NCBI GenBank assembly: GCA_017795025.1
Contig: CP051243.1
Location: forward strand, 2,442,897-2,506,896
Reading direction: 5' to 3'
DNA: 64,000 nucleotides
DNA from: Flavobacteriales bacterium
GTDB taxonomy: Bacteria > Bacteroidota > Bacteroidia > Flavobacteriales > Schleiferiaceae
Both the position numbers and the translations under genes were made by a program. Of the stretch, positions 52,812-62,422 are shown one piece after another (position 1 is the first letter of the stretch; each line of letters starts with the position of its first letter). Under the pieces are notes generated by a model. The model did no database searches. It saw nothing but the letters and a program-made list of their open reading frames with translations, and had not been told where the DNA came from.

Positions 52812-53930
52812 TTAACTTCTTAGTCTAAAGCGAGAACCCGGTAAAGACTCAATTATTCCTTTCAATTCAATTTGCATTAAAACTCTTAATAATTGCGCAT
52901 TGGGTAAACCGGTGTTATGTTGAATTAAATCGAGTTGCATGGCTTCCCGGCTCTTCCCTAAATAGCGTACTACCTTTTGTTCCTCGGGCAGCAAATCCTC
53001 AAATATTTGCAACTGTAGGCCTGGCTTCTCTTGATCTAGTAATTCCCAGCGCATGGTATATTCAAGGTCCTTAAGGCCGGCCAGTAAATGGGCCCGGTGA
53101 CTTTTAATCAGATTGTTACAACCCTCGCTTAAAGGATCATCAAACCTTCCTGGAAGGGCAAAAACATCTCTGTTGTATTGATTGGCCAGGTCTGCCGTGA
53201 TTAAAGCTCCTCCCTTTCGAGCGGCCTCCACCACTAAAACCGCATCACAAAGACCAGCCACTATTCGATTTCGTTTGGGAAAATTTTCACGATCCGGATT
53301 TGTTTGGCAAGGAAACTCCGTAAGCATGGCACCGCCATTTTGAACAATATCCTGCGCTAAGCTGCGATGTAAACCGGGATATACTCGATCGAGCCCATGG
53401 GCCAAAACCGCGGCATTTACAATTCCATTCTCATTACACATTCGATGTGCCCAGGCATCAACGCCGTAGGCTAAGCCGCTCACCACTAAAACTCCGTAGG
53501 GCACTAAGTCCCGAACAAAGTTTTCTAAAAAGTGCTTTCCATAGTCACTCATATTTCGACTACCCACTATTGCTAAAACCCGCGAAGCATTTAGCGGCAT
53601 ATTCCCCTTTTGGAATAAGATTAGTGGAGCGTCTTCGCAATGATGTAAGCGTCGCGGATAAGCACTATCCTGAAAGTAATGAATCTGCCAAGCTTCCTTT
53701 TCGGCACGTTCCAATTCACGATCCGCTTTCACCAGGTAATCCTGGTTCTTTAGGAGTTTAATTAGACCTTCAGCAAAGCCCGATAGACCCATTAAATCCT
53801 TATTAGAAGCTCGAAATACCGATTCTGGATCACCAAAGTGTTGGATTAATTTTTTTGCGCGAATAGGGCCAATGCCTTCCGCGAAGCTTAGAGCCAGCGC
53901 ATACCGCATGGCTTCTTGAGAAATTTTCAT
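52812..53930 (-). CDS. dprA: DNA-processing protein DprA
   Basis: 372 residues with an N-terminal helix-hairpin-helix/SAM part (AEGIGPIRAKKLIQHFG). The Rossmann-like core has VLAIVGSRNMSDYGK, VVSGLAYGVDAWAHR, LAHGLDRVYP, FPKRNRIVAGLCDAVLVVEA, and KGGALITADLA. A C-terminal winged helix (residues about 305-370) completes it. It loads RecA on incoming single-stranded DNA during natural transformation. It is divergent from the HU-SPOR gene. Confidence 0.96.
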   Translation of the reverse strand: MKISQEAMRYALALSFAEGIGPIRAKKLIQHFGDPESVFRASNKDLMGLSGFAEGLIKLLKNQDYLVKADRELERAEKEAWQIHYFQDSAYPRRLHHCEDAPLILFQKGNMPLNASRVLAIVGSRNMSDYGKHFLENFVRDLVPYGVLVVSGLAYGVDAWAHRMCNENGIVNAAVLAHGLDRVYPGLHRSLAQDIVQNGGAMLTEFPCQTNPDRENFPKRNRIVAGLCDAVLVVEAARKGGALITADLANQYNRDVFALPGRFDDPLSEGCNNLIKSHRAHLLAGLKDLEYTMRWELLDQEKPGLQLQIFEDLLPEEQKVVRYLGKSREAMQLDLIQHNTGLPNAQLLRVLMQIELKGIIESLPGSRFRLRS

Positions 53931-54019
53931 AATTCAGATTAAGGTCGTTGAAAAGGTACTGAAAATCGAAAAATATCAGGGTGGTATTGAGATTCCTTTA
54001 ATTTGCGCAGGCATTTTAC

Positions 54020-54027
54020 TACTTTTG
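54020..54027 (+). promoter_or_regulatory. Promoter -7 box of the HU-SPOR gene
   Basis: TACTTTTG, a TAnnTTTG match 26 nt before the ATG at 54054, in the 123-bp space between divergent dprA and this gene. Confidence 0.5.
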
Positions 54028-54053
54028 GATTTGCGGAATTAAGATAGTCAGCA

Positions 54054-55616
54054 ATGGTTAAGCATACCATAGATCATTACATCAGCAACTTATTGTACTA
54101 CAACGAATGTGTTGTTGTACCGGGCTTTGGTGCCTTTTTAACCCGCTATTACTCGGCTGAGATCAACGCCGCTACTCATATGTTCCGCCCACCTTCCAAA
54201 CGAGTGGCCTTCAATGCCCGTATTCAGGAAAACGACGGTTTATTGGCCCAACACATCGCCAAAACCGAAGGTGTGAGCTTCGAAAAAGCCATGGAAAGTA
54301 TTGACATTTCTGTCCGTAGTTGGAAGAAAGTTTTGCGTTCCGGTAAAAAAGTGAACCTCACCGGCATCGGTCGCCTATACATGAGCGACACCGGTAAGCT
54401 TCAGTTTAACCCTGCTCACGATATCAATTATGATATTAATTCCTACGGCTTAAACATCTTTAGAGCCAACGCCATGGATCGAGAACAAGAAATTAAGCGC
54501 AGCGTCAATAAGGCGATTGAGAAGCATCAAAACAAAAAAAGCAGTCCTGCTAAAAGACGGGAAAAGCAAAAAAACAGCGGTACCGAGCGTAGTATTAGCC
54601 TCCGTCCTTGGGTAGGAGTATTGGGTCCCGTTGCTGCTTTAATCTTAGTAGGCGCATACATCTACATCAATCCAGGAACCGCTAACACGGTAAAGGAACA
54701 AGTGAGTGGTATCTTTCGCTTAGACAGCATTGCTCAAAGTTCTGATGAATTTCAATCCATTGCCAGTAGCGAATCTTCCATTGGATTTAGTGAAGGAGAA
54801 CGATTAAATGGTGACTTTGGCCCCGAAGACGATGTTCTTTCTGAAGAGGAGGCCAATACCGATTTTTCCGAAGAGAGCAGCTTAGCAGCTGAGACCGCTG
54901 AAGATGCAGCGAACGATACTGAAAACGAGCCCTTGGCCACCTCAGATGAGGCTATTAATGAAGTAGACTCAGAGGATATTCCTGCTTTTAGGGATGCCGA
55001 CGAAACTTTTGCTGATAATGCTATGACCACGCCTGTTGTGGCTGAGCCTCAGGAAAATCCTCAAAATTCAGGGCCTTCGATTTCGGAGATGCTCGAAGAT
55101 GATTTCTACTTACCCGAAAAACCGCTCTATAACGTTAAAAAGCGCCCGGAGGAACAAGCCTCGAGCCATACTCCTTCTCAGGCTAAAATGACTTATCAGT
55201 CTTACGAGTCTACAAGCAGTAAAGGCCTGGTTGACTATCAAAAGGAAGAAAGTCCGGCGACCACGAATACGGCAAGTACGCCTAAATCTCAAAAGAGCTC
55301 CCTTAAAGAAAGTAGCTCACCAGCGGCCAAACCAACAGTAAACCCTCGCTCAAGCCTTAATGAACAAAAGACCACCGCTAATTCAGTTGCGCCTAGTGCT
55401 GGTTATCAAGTGGTAGTTGGAGCCTTCTCCAGTTTAGAGAATGCCAACAACTACGTGCAGCGTTTAAAAAGTGAAGGTTGGAGCGCTTACACGTATCGCT
55501 CTGGAAATTTAAACCGGGTGGCGATTGGCAGTTTACAGGATGAGCAACAAGTGCAAAAGCTTTTAAAAGAAGTTAAGCAGCTTGTTAATGCGAATGCCTG
55601 GGTGAACCAACTCTAA
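54054..55616 (+). CDS. HU-CCDC81-type DNA-binding / transmembrane / SPOR protein
   Basis: 520 residues. Residues 1-140 match the tandem HU-like (CCDC81-type) domains of Bacteroidota (DHYISNLLYYNECVVVPGFG, PPSKRVAFNARIQENDGLL, then KKVNLTGIGRLYMSDTGKL). A basic stretch (KSSPAKRREKQK) precedes a single transmembrane helix at about 186-206. A very acidic Ser/Glu-rich linker of some 200 residues follows, and then a C-terminal SPOR domain from residue 450 (GYQVVVGAFSSLENANNYVQ) that should bind denuded peptidoglycan at division sites. The layout places the HU part in the cytoplasm and SPOR in the periplasm. Confidence 0.9.
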   Translation: MVKHTIDHYISNLLYYNECVVVPGFGAFLTRYYSAEINAATHMFRPPSKRVAFNARIQENDGLLAQHIAKTEGVSFEKAMESIDISVRSWKKVLRSGKKVNLTGIGRLYMSDTGKLQFNPAHDINYDINSYGLNIFRANAMDREQEIKRSVNKAIEKHQNKKSSPAKRREKQKNSGTERSISLRPWVGVLGPVAALILVGAYIYINPGTANTVKEQVSGIFRLDSIAQSSDEFQSIASSESSIGFSEGERLNGDFGPEDDVLSEEEANTDFSEESSLAAETAEDAANDTENEPLATSDEAINEVDSEDIPAFRDADETFADNAMTTPVVAEPQENPQNSGPSISEMLEDDFYLPEKPLYNVKKRPEEQASSHTPSQAKMTYQSYESTSSKGLVDYQKEESPATTNTASTPKSQKSSLKESSSPAAKPTVNPRSSLNEQKTTANSVAPSAGYQVVVGAFSSLENANNYVQRLKSEGWSAYTYRSGNLNRVAIGSLQDEQQVQKLLKEVKQLVNANAWVNQL

Positions 55617-55621
55617 TAGTT

Positions 55622-55629
55622 TACTTTTG
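55622..55629 (+). promoter_or_regulatory. Promoter -7 box of the thioesterase gene
   Basis: TACTTTTG, TAnnTTTG match, 14 nt before the ATG. It is followed at once by a 15-nt perfect inverted repeat, GCCGAAA-A-TTTCGGC (55629-55643), that fills the rest of the leader and could be an operator. Confidence 0.55.
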
Positions 55630-55643
55630 CCGAAAATTTCGGC

Positions 55644-56174
55644 ATGAAAGCGAAAACCCCTGCAGAGTCTTTAACGGTAATGACCGAGATCGTTCTTCCG
55701 AACGATACGAACAACCTTAAAAATCTTTTTGGTGGCCAATTGTTAAGCTGGATGGACCGTTGTGCGGCCATTGCAGCGCATCGCCACTGCCGTAGAATTG
55801 TAGTTACCGCCTCAGTAAATAATGTTTCCTTTAATCAAGCTATTCCTCAGGGAGCCATTGTAACCTTGGAAGCGAAGGTTTCACGAGCATTTAGTTCCAG
55901 TATGGAGGTCTTCGTGGATGTTTATATTGAGGATCAAACTATTTCCGGTAAAAAAACACGAGCTAATGAGGCGATCTACACCTTTGTTGCGGTTGACCAG
56001 CTAGGGAACCCCATCAATATCCCAGCGATTAGCCCCGAAACTGATTTGGAGAAAGAGCGTTTTGAAGGCGCTCTACGAAGACGACAATTATCGCTAATCC
56101 TAAGCGGAAAAATGGAGCCCTCAGAAGCTAGTGAGCTAAAGGCCCTCTTCCTAGGGGAAGAAGAAAAAGCTTAG
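55644..56174 (+). CDS. Acyl-CoA thioesterase (hotdog fold, YciA/BACH type)
   Basis: 176 residues of a single hotdog domain: MTEIVLPNDTNNLKNLFGGQ then LLSWMDRCAAIAAHRHC, with VVTASVNNVSFNQAI and VDVYIEDQTISGKKTRANEAIYTFVAVD. The catalytic Asp/Asn position in the LFGGQLLSWMD helix is kept. It hydrolyses acyl-CoA to free fatty acid and CoA. The 3' end overlaps the convergent DUF6427 gene by 24 bp. Confidence 0.92.
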   Translation: MKAKTPAESLTVMTEIVLPNDTNNLKNLFGGQLLSWMDRCAAIAAHRHCRRIVVTASVNNVSFNQAIPQGAIVTLEAKVSRAFSSSMEVFVDVYIEDQTISGKKTRANEAIYTFVAVDQLGNPINIPAISPETDLEKERFEGALRRRQLSLILSGKMEPSEASELKALFLGEEEKA

Positions 56175-57107
56175 GTAAGCCAAAAGCGGCAAAAGCAATA
56201 AACTGTCTTTTAACCAAGGATTTTGGATTTGTTGAATGGCTTGTGCGCCAAGATTTGCCGCTGGAAATAGGATTAGGCCCAGCCAGAAATCGGCATTGTC
56301 GAACAACAAAAAACCCGCAGACCCCACCAGGGCAAAGTAAATCCAAAAGTTAAGGTGTTGGCGTTGCTCGCTATTTAGGTGATGTCCTTGAGAGGCGTTT
56401 ATCAAAATGGATAAGGCTAAGAATAGGGCTAAAAGCACCAAAGGAACAAGCCTTTGATAATCTCTTTGAAACACAAACAAATCAAGGCTGGAAAAATTGG
56501 TTGTCCACCTCGAAATTAAGTCCGTTTCAAAAAAGTAATCGAGACTAAAAGCTAGGTAAAGACAGGCGCCATATCCTAAGATCAATGCCATAAGGCTTCG
56601 CCCGTTAAAACTGCGCATCGCTAAACTTAAGCCTATCGGCAAGAGTAAAAGGAAAATAGCGTTCCCGTGAATAAAACCGGCAATAGCCACTAGAAAGCCA
56701 CTGGGAAAGTTTCGTCCAGCATGGCGTGCTTTGGGTTCTAAGAGTGGCAGTAAATGCAAGGTGAAAAAGGCAAAGAGCGGCATGCTCCAAAGCTCGGTAG
56801 CGGCATCTAAGGGGTAAAGCCAAACCCAAAAAAGGACTCCTGCAATTAAAAGGCTTAGGTATTGCCCTTCGAAAACATGGCGCCGATTTATGGACTCTGC
56901 AAATAGTAAGGAGGCCCCAATAGCCACTACGCTAAAGCTGATAAAAGTCCCCCAGCTATTAAGCAGCGGCCAGTTTAAGTCTGAAACCGGATACCATAAA
57001 GTGTCCGCGCTCGGGTAAACCCAAAAGCTCAAGCCCAAAAGGAAAATGAACGCTAAGGCATTCAATAATTTTCGTGGGCTGATATTGTCGAACAGTTTTG
57101 CGAACAT
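56151..57107 (-). CDS. DUF6427-like integral membrane protein
   Basis: 318 residues with about ten membrane helices and short loops (LFDNISPRKLLNALAFIFLLG; GFIHGNAIFLLLLPIGLSLAM). Sequence style and its place beside a small DUF6341-like gene and purD match the flavobacterial DUF6427 family. Function unknown. It is divergent from the DUF6341-like gene, 43 bp apart. Confidence 0.75.
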   Translation of the reverse strand: MFAKLFDNISPRKLLNALAFIFLLGLSFWVYPSADTLWYPVSDLNWPLLNSWGTFISFSVVAIGASLLFAESINRRHVFEGQYLSLLIAGVLFWVWLYPLDAATELWSMPLFAFFTLHLLPLLEPKARHAGRNFPSGFLVAIAGFIHGNAIFLLLLPIGLSLAMRSFNGRSLMALILGYGACLYLAFSLDYFFETDLISRWTTNFSSLDLFVFQRDYQRLVPLVLLALFLALSILINASQGHHLNSEQRQHLNFWIYFALVGSAGFLLFDNADFWLGLILFPAANLGAQAIQQIQNPWLKDSLLLLPLLAYLSFFFFP

Positions 57108-57121
57108 CAGAGCTTTTTAGC

Positions 57122-57129
57122 TATTTTTG
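57122..57129 (+). promoter_or_regulatory. Promoter of the DUF6341-like gene
   Basis: TATTTTTG with an upstream TTTTG (TTG at 57098-57100) and 21-nt spacing, a full TTG-N21-TAnnTTTG promoter. It is 21 nt before the ATG. An upstream in-frame TTG start call falls inside this box and is rejected. Confidence 0.65.
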
Positions 57130-57150
57130 GGCCAGAAAAAAATTAGAGAC

Positions 57151-57321
57151 ATGCAATTTAAAGAAGTTGTATACGGCTTAGGTGAATTTTTAACTTGGAC
57201 CTTTGGTCTTTTAACCGAAGCGAAAAATATACCTAACATTTTCTTCTCCGCAGTGATTGCCATTCTTTTCCTTTATTGGATGCGCGAAATGGCAGGCCAC
57301 GCCAAAGCCGGTGAAAAGTAA
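57151..57321 (+). CDS. DUF6341-like small membrane protein
   Basis: 56 residues: an amphipathic N-terminus (MQFKEVVYGLGEFLTWTFGLL), a transmembrane helix (IFFSAVIAILFLYWM) and a short basic tail. This is the shape of the small DUF6341 protein encoded beside purD in flavobacteria. Function unknown. The stop codon is 1 bp from the end of convergent purD. Confidence 0.7.
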   Translation: MQFKEVVYGLGEFLTWTFGLLTEAKNIPNIFFSAVIAILFLYWMREMAGHAKAGEK

Positions 57322-57322
57322 A

Positions 57323-58594
57323 TTACTTTAGGTCAAATCCAATATCCTTGCGGTACTGGATTCCCTCAAAACATATTGTTTTTGCAGCCGCATAGCTTTT
57401 TGCTAGAGCGGCTTCTTTGTTGGCCCCCATGGCACTTAAGGCAATAACACGACCACCATTACTTAGCACCTTATCGCCTTCCAAGCGCGTTCCAGCATGA
57501 AAAGGAATACAGTTCTCAAGGTTTTCTAAACCGCTGATCGCTTTGCCTTTTTCATACGAGCCGGGATAGCCTTCCGAAACCGCCATTACCGTTGTACAAT
57601 ACTGGGAATCGATTTCCGCTTTCTCTTCGTTTAAACGTCCCTGGACAGCGGCGGATAAGTGTTGCAGTAAATCGCTTTTCAACCGGGGCATTACCACTTC
57701 GGTTTCTGGATCACCCATTCGAACGTTGTACTCTATGACCTTTGGTTCACCCTTAACCTCAATGAGTCCAAAAAACACAAATCCTGTGTAATCAAATTTT
57801 TCAAGGCCAATACCTTTAATGGTGGGCTTAATGATTTGCTCGATGGTTTTAGTCCAAAGAGCGTCATCAACAAAACTAACCGGTGAAATAGCTCCCATGC
57901 CACCCGTATTAGGTCCAGTATCGCCCTCGCCCACACGCTTATAGTCTTTTGCAACGGGTAAAATGATTTCCGATTTGCCATCGGTTAAGGCAAAAACAGA
58001 AAACTCCAGACCCTCTAAAAACTCTTCTATAACCAAGGTCTCGCTAGCGGCTCCAAATTTTCCACCAAGCATGGATCGTACTTCCGCTTTGGCCTCGCTT
58101 AAGTCTTGTAAAATCAAAACTCCCTTGCCGGCAGCTAAGCCATCTGCTTTAAGCACATAGGGAGCTTGCAGCGTTTCCAAAAAAGCCTCCGCCTCTGCCT
58201 CTTGTCCGGTAGAAAAGCTTTGATACGCGGCCGTTGGAATTTGATACTTTTCCATAAACTCTTTGGCAAACTTCTTACTGCCTTCGAGTTCCGCTGCCGC
58301 CTTATCAGGACCAATAATACCGATGTGCTGAAGGTCGACATCCGCTTTGAAAAAGTCCACAATTCCCGCTACTAATGGTGCCTCCGGGCCTACCACCACC
58401 AGGTTAATTTCTGATTCCAAACAAAAGGATTTTACCGCGTCAAAATCTTCGGGAGATAAAGCTACATTTTGCGCCATAGCACCGGTTCCAGCGTTTCCTG
58501 GAGCCACATATAACTGTTTGCAAAGAGGGCTTTGGGCAATTTTCCAAGCTAAGGCATGTTCACGTCCGCCTGATCCTAAAATTAAAACGTTCAT
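57323..58594 (-). CDS. purD: Phosphoribosylamine-glycine ligase
   Basis: 423 residues from ATG 58594 (MNVLILGSGGREHALAWK); an upstream start at 58615 would add seven residues that lie in the leader. ATP-grasp motifs are intact: VVGPEAPLVAGIVDFF, GSKKFAKEFM, YVLKADGLAAGKGVLI, EEFLEGLEFSVFAL, NTGGMGAISP, and YNVRMGDPETEVVMPRL. It performs the second step of purine synthesis, following PurF. A full promoter (TTG-N20-TACTTTTG) lies upstream. Confidence 0.97.
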   Translation of the reverse strand: MNVLILGSGGREHALAWKIAQSPLCKQLYVAPGNAGTGAMAQNVALSPEDFDAVKSFCLESEINLVVVGPEAPLVAGIVDFFKADVDLQHIGIIGPDKAAAELEGSKKFAKEFMEKYQIPTAAYQSFSTGQEAEAEAFLETLQAPYVLKADGLAAGKGVLILQDLSEAKAEVRSMLGGKFGAASETLVIEEFLEGLEFSVFALTDGKSEIILPVAKDYKRVGEGDTGPNTGGMGAISPVSFVDDALWTKTIEQIIKPTIKGIGLEKFDYTGFVFFGLIEVKGEPKVIEYNVRMGDPETEVVMPRLKSDLLQHLSAAVQGRLNEEKAEIDSQYCTTVMAVSEGYPGSYEKGKAISGLENLENCIPFHAGTRLEGDKVLSNGGRVIALSAMGANKEAALAKSYAAAKTICFEGIQYRKDIGFDLK

Positions 58595-58612
58595 GGTAAA
58601 AAATTTGGGCCT

Positions 58613-58643
58613 CAAAAGTACTATTTAAATACCGTTTGCTCAA
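58613..58643 (-). promoter_or_regulatory. Promoter of purD
   Basis: On the minus strand TTG (58641-58643), 20 nt, then TACTTTTG (58613-58620): a complete Bacteroidota promoter ending 18 nt before the purD ATG. It is back-to-back with the gdhA promoter. Confidence 0.7.
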
Positions 58644-58676
58644 TCTCTTGAAAAATTAGCAAAGCCTTAATGGTTG

Positions 58677-58708
58677 TTGAATTTGGAATAATAAAAATCC
58701 TACTTTTG
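58677..58708 (+). promoter_or_regulatory. Promoter of gdhA
   Basis: TTG (58677-58679), 21 nt, TACTTTTG (58701-58708), ending 22 nt before the gdhA ATG. Matches the TTG-N17-23-TAnnTTTG consensus of Bacteroidota. Confidence 0.7.
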
Positions 58709-58727
58709 CCCCATAATTAATGCATAA

Positions 58728-60086
<1,359 letters not shown>

Positions 60087-60111
60087 ACCATTTCAAATAC
60101 CTTTTAAAAAG

Positions 60112-60148
60112 AAGCCGTCTGGATGTACTATCTATGACGGCTTTTATT
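60112..60148 (+). terminator. Rho-independent terminator after gdhA
   Basis: AAGCCGTC (60112-60119) pairs with GACGGCTT (60136-60143), extended by A-U pairs, and is followed by a run of T (TTATTTTT). It lies 25 bp after the stop codon. Confidence 0.85.
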
Positions 60149-60197
60149 TTTATTGGGACAAAAGATGATAAGCCTGCCTCATTTGGGTTTAAACCAC

Positions 60198-61049
60198 TTA
60201 GAACTGATAACGATAACCTAACATCATGTTGGCGCTTAGCGGGCCCGGTAAAGGGCCTACGGCGGGAACAATACTCCCCAAGTTTACCTTGCCATAAAAC
60301 CGTCGGTAAAACAAGCTAAGATGGGCCGCTCCATTCACGTGGTACCCTGCCCAAAGGGCTGGTACTTCCTCGTATGAATAGGTAATGATACCCAACCCGA
60401 AAGTGAGGCCAAAGTCTCCTTGATGCACCGCAATTTCGGAATAGAGCTGAGTGCAACGAAAATCGGAGGAGCTCGGAATGGTAAAGTATTCAGATTCGAA
60501 AAAACTAGCATTATTACTATCAATAACAAACTGTCGGTAGTCGCTATACCGGCCCGACTCCAAGGCATAGGTGTATTGGAAATTAAGGATACGCCAGGCT
60601 ATCATACCATCATCAATGGGGTAATTTAAATCAAGGGAAAGGTTTAAACGTCCGCCAAATCCACTGTAAGCTTGTGTTCTACTTAAACCATAATCCAAGG
60701 TTTCTTCGGGACCAACTGCGCGGCCCGAGTATCCAAAACCACTAATACCGCCGCCAATGGCCGCCAGCCCGCCTTTGTTAAAGGGCCGCGAAAAGCTTAA
60801 TGCAGCTTCTCCAAAATAACTTCGCATAGCCAAACTATTCGCTAAGCCAGGAGTATCTCCGGTAAGCGGATCAACATCATAATAGGCCACCCCTCCAGTG
60901 ATAGGAACTAACCAAGCAATTGATTCGGTCCGCTTGGCGATTGGTTTTTCTATGGCATTGGCACCTAAAGGATGGGCGGAGTGGGGAATGGTAACGCATG
61001 CACTGAAAAGCAAGGAAATACCCCCGATTAGGAAAAGCTTTTTAATCAT
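60198..61049 (-). CDS. Outer-membrane lipoprotein, beta-rich, hypothetical
   Basis: 283 residues with lipobox LFSAC (Cys18). The mature part is Gly- and Tyr-rich with alternating hydrophobic strands (GFGGRLNLSLDLNYPI, WRILNFQYTYALESGRYSDY) and ends in LGYRYQF, an aromatic C-terminus typical of outer-membrane barrels. No recognised family. It is convergent with gdhA. Confidence 0.65.
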   Translation of the reverse strand: MIKKLFLIGGISLLFSACVTIPHSAHPLGANAIEKPIAKRTESIAWLVPITGGVAYYDVDPLTGDTPGLANSLAMRSYFGEAALSFSRPFNKGGLAAIGGGISGFGYSGRAVGPEETLDYGLSRTQAYSGFGGRLNLSLDLNYPIDDGMIAWRILNFQYTYALESGRYSDYRQFVIDSNNASFFESEYFTIPSSSDFRCTQLYSEIAVHQGDFGLTFGLGIITYSYEEVPALWAGYHVNGAAHLSLFYRRFYGKVNLGSIVPAVGPLPGPLSANMMLGYRYQF

Positions 61050-61183
61050 GGATTCTGGAAATAGTCGGTTAAGATAATCCTTTACTCAAATACAGGAAGT
61101 TAAACCTCAAATGGAAATTGATCCTATTTTAGGTGTTGGCTAAAGAAAGCCCTTATTTTAGAGGTTCTCAATTTTTGTATAAG

Positions 61184-61990
61184 ATGCGTGGACGCTTCCT
61201 ACTAATAGGGATTCTATTTTTCGTTTGGGCTTGCGGGCCGAAGCCATCGCGTAATGATTACGCCCCTAGAAGTTTGCATTTTGCCGATAGAGAGTGGTGG
61301 GTAAAAACAGGACCCGAAAAACAAGGGCCCGGAGACAATCTGTTCTATTTTCGTAATGCCTATGTCGACTGGCTTGGGCAGCTGCATCTCAAAATAAAAC
61401 GGCGTCGGGGAAATTGGACCTGTGCCGAGGTCTTTTCCAAAGATCGGATGGGCTATGGACGCTATCAAATGACCGTAAAAGCCGAGCTGGGCGATTTGGA
61501 CCCTAATTTAGTTTTTGGCTTTTTCACCTGGAGTCCATCTTCCTTTGAAAGTCAAGCAAATAGTGAAATTGACATTGAGTTTTCGCGGTGGGGATACCCC
61601 CTAGCACCGCGGGTCTTGCACTACTCGGTTCATCCCGTATCCTTGCAAAAGTTGTTCTTAGAACGCTTTCAGTCTTCCAACTCCAACCCTAAAAACTGGA
61701 ATGGCTTAAGCACCCATGTTATCGAATGGCGCGACACCTCGGTAAGTTTCTTTTCCTATCAAGGAGCTCATACCAAACAACCGCCTCTCGAAAGTTTTCA
61801 TTACAGCTTTAATAACCCCCCTCGAAAAAAGGGAAAAGAAGGCCAACACAGCGCCGCTATTACTGTTCCCAAGCCGGGAAAGGACAGTCAGGTAAGAATG
61901 AACTTTTGGATTTTCGGAGAGGCAGATGCCCCCTTAAATCAAAAAGGAACGGAGCTAATAATTAAAGATTTTCGGTTTGAGGCTTACTAA
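61184..61990 (+). CDS. Glycoside hydrolase family 16-like lipoprotein
   Basis: 268 residues from ATG 61184, which gives a lipoprotein signal (FFVWAC, Cys17); an upstream frame start at 61133 adds 17 residues that spoil it. The GH16 catalytic motif EIDIE is intact (Glu128, Asp130, Glu132) within SEIDIEFSRWG, preceded by YGRYQMTVKA and FGFFTWSP. GH16 enzymes cut beta-1,3/1,4-glucans or galactans. Since the signal is for lipidation, it probably acts in the periplasm or on the surface. The 3' end overlaps gatC by 4 bp. Confidence 0.85.
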   Translation: MRGRFLLIGILFFVWACGPKPSRNDYAPRSLHFADREWWVKTGPEKQGPGDNLFYFRNAYVDWLGQLHLKIKRRRGNWTCAEVFSKDRMGYGRYQMTVKAELGDLDPNLVFGFFTWSPSSFESQANSEIDIEFSRWGYPLAPRVLHYSVHPVSLQKLFLERFQSSNSNPKNWNGLSTHVIEWRDTSVSFFSYQGAHTKQPPLESFHYSFNNPPRKKGKEGQHSAAITVPKPGKDSQVRMNFWIFGEADAPLNQKGTELIIKDFRFEAY

Positions 61991-62286
61991 TCCTTCTCGC
62001 GCTGTAAGACCTTAGGAACCCGGAAGTAATCACTATCCTTATCCGGGGCATTTTTGAGGGCCTCATCTTTGGTTAAGAGGGTTTTTGAAGCGTCCTCGCG
62101 CAATACATTTCGCTCTTCACTTAAATAAACCAAGGGCTCCACCCCTTCGAGGTCTAACTCATTGATTTTTGCTACAAAACCCAGAATCTTATCCATATCC
62201 CCCTGCATTTCCTTCATCTCCTGTTCGGTAAACTCCAAACGGGCCAAATGGGCGAGATGACGGATTTCGTCGATGCTAATCTTCAT
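61987..62286 (-). CDS. gatC: Asp/Glu-tRNA amidotransferase subunit C
   Basis: 99 residues with the GatC pattern: IDEIRHLAHLARLEFTEQEM, MQGDMDKILGFVAKINELD, GVEPLVYLSEERNVLREDA, and a C-terminal DSDYFRVPKVL. It stabilises the GatAB complex that converts Glu-tRNA(Gln) and Asp-tRNA(Asn). gatA and gatB are not adjacent. Convergent 4-bp overlap with the GH16 gene. Confidence 0.96.
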   Translation of the reverse strand: MKISIDEIRHLAHLARLEFTEQEMKEMQGDMDKILGFVAKINELDLEGVEPLVYLSEERNVLREDASKTLLTKDEALKNAPDKDSDYFRVPKVLQREKD

Positions 62287-62422
62287 AGGTGCATTGCTTT
62301 TGAGATTGCAAATATGCTAAAATTAAAGTCCAGAATAAGGGTTTACTTTTTCTTCCCCAGCCCTTCTATGAGGCTTTGAAGGAAGCCTAGCCCGTTAATA
62401 CTATAATCACTAAAGATTAAGC

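Noticed and set aside
60134-60319. Plus-strand ORF of 61 codons after gdhA
   Set aside because: It begins inside the gdhA terminator hairpin and runs antisense into the lipoprotein gene; the residues show no protein-like pattern.
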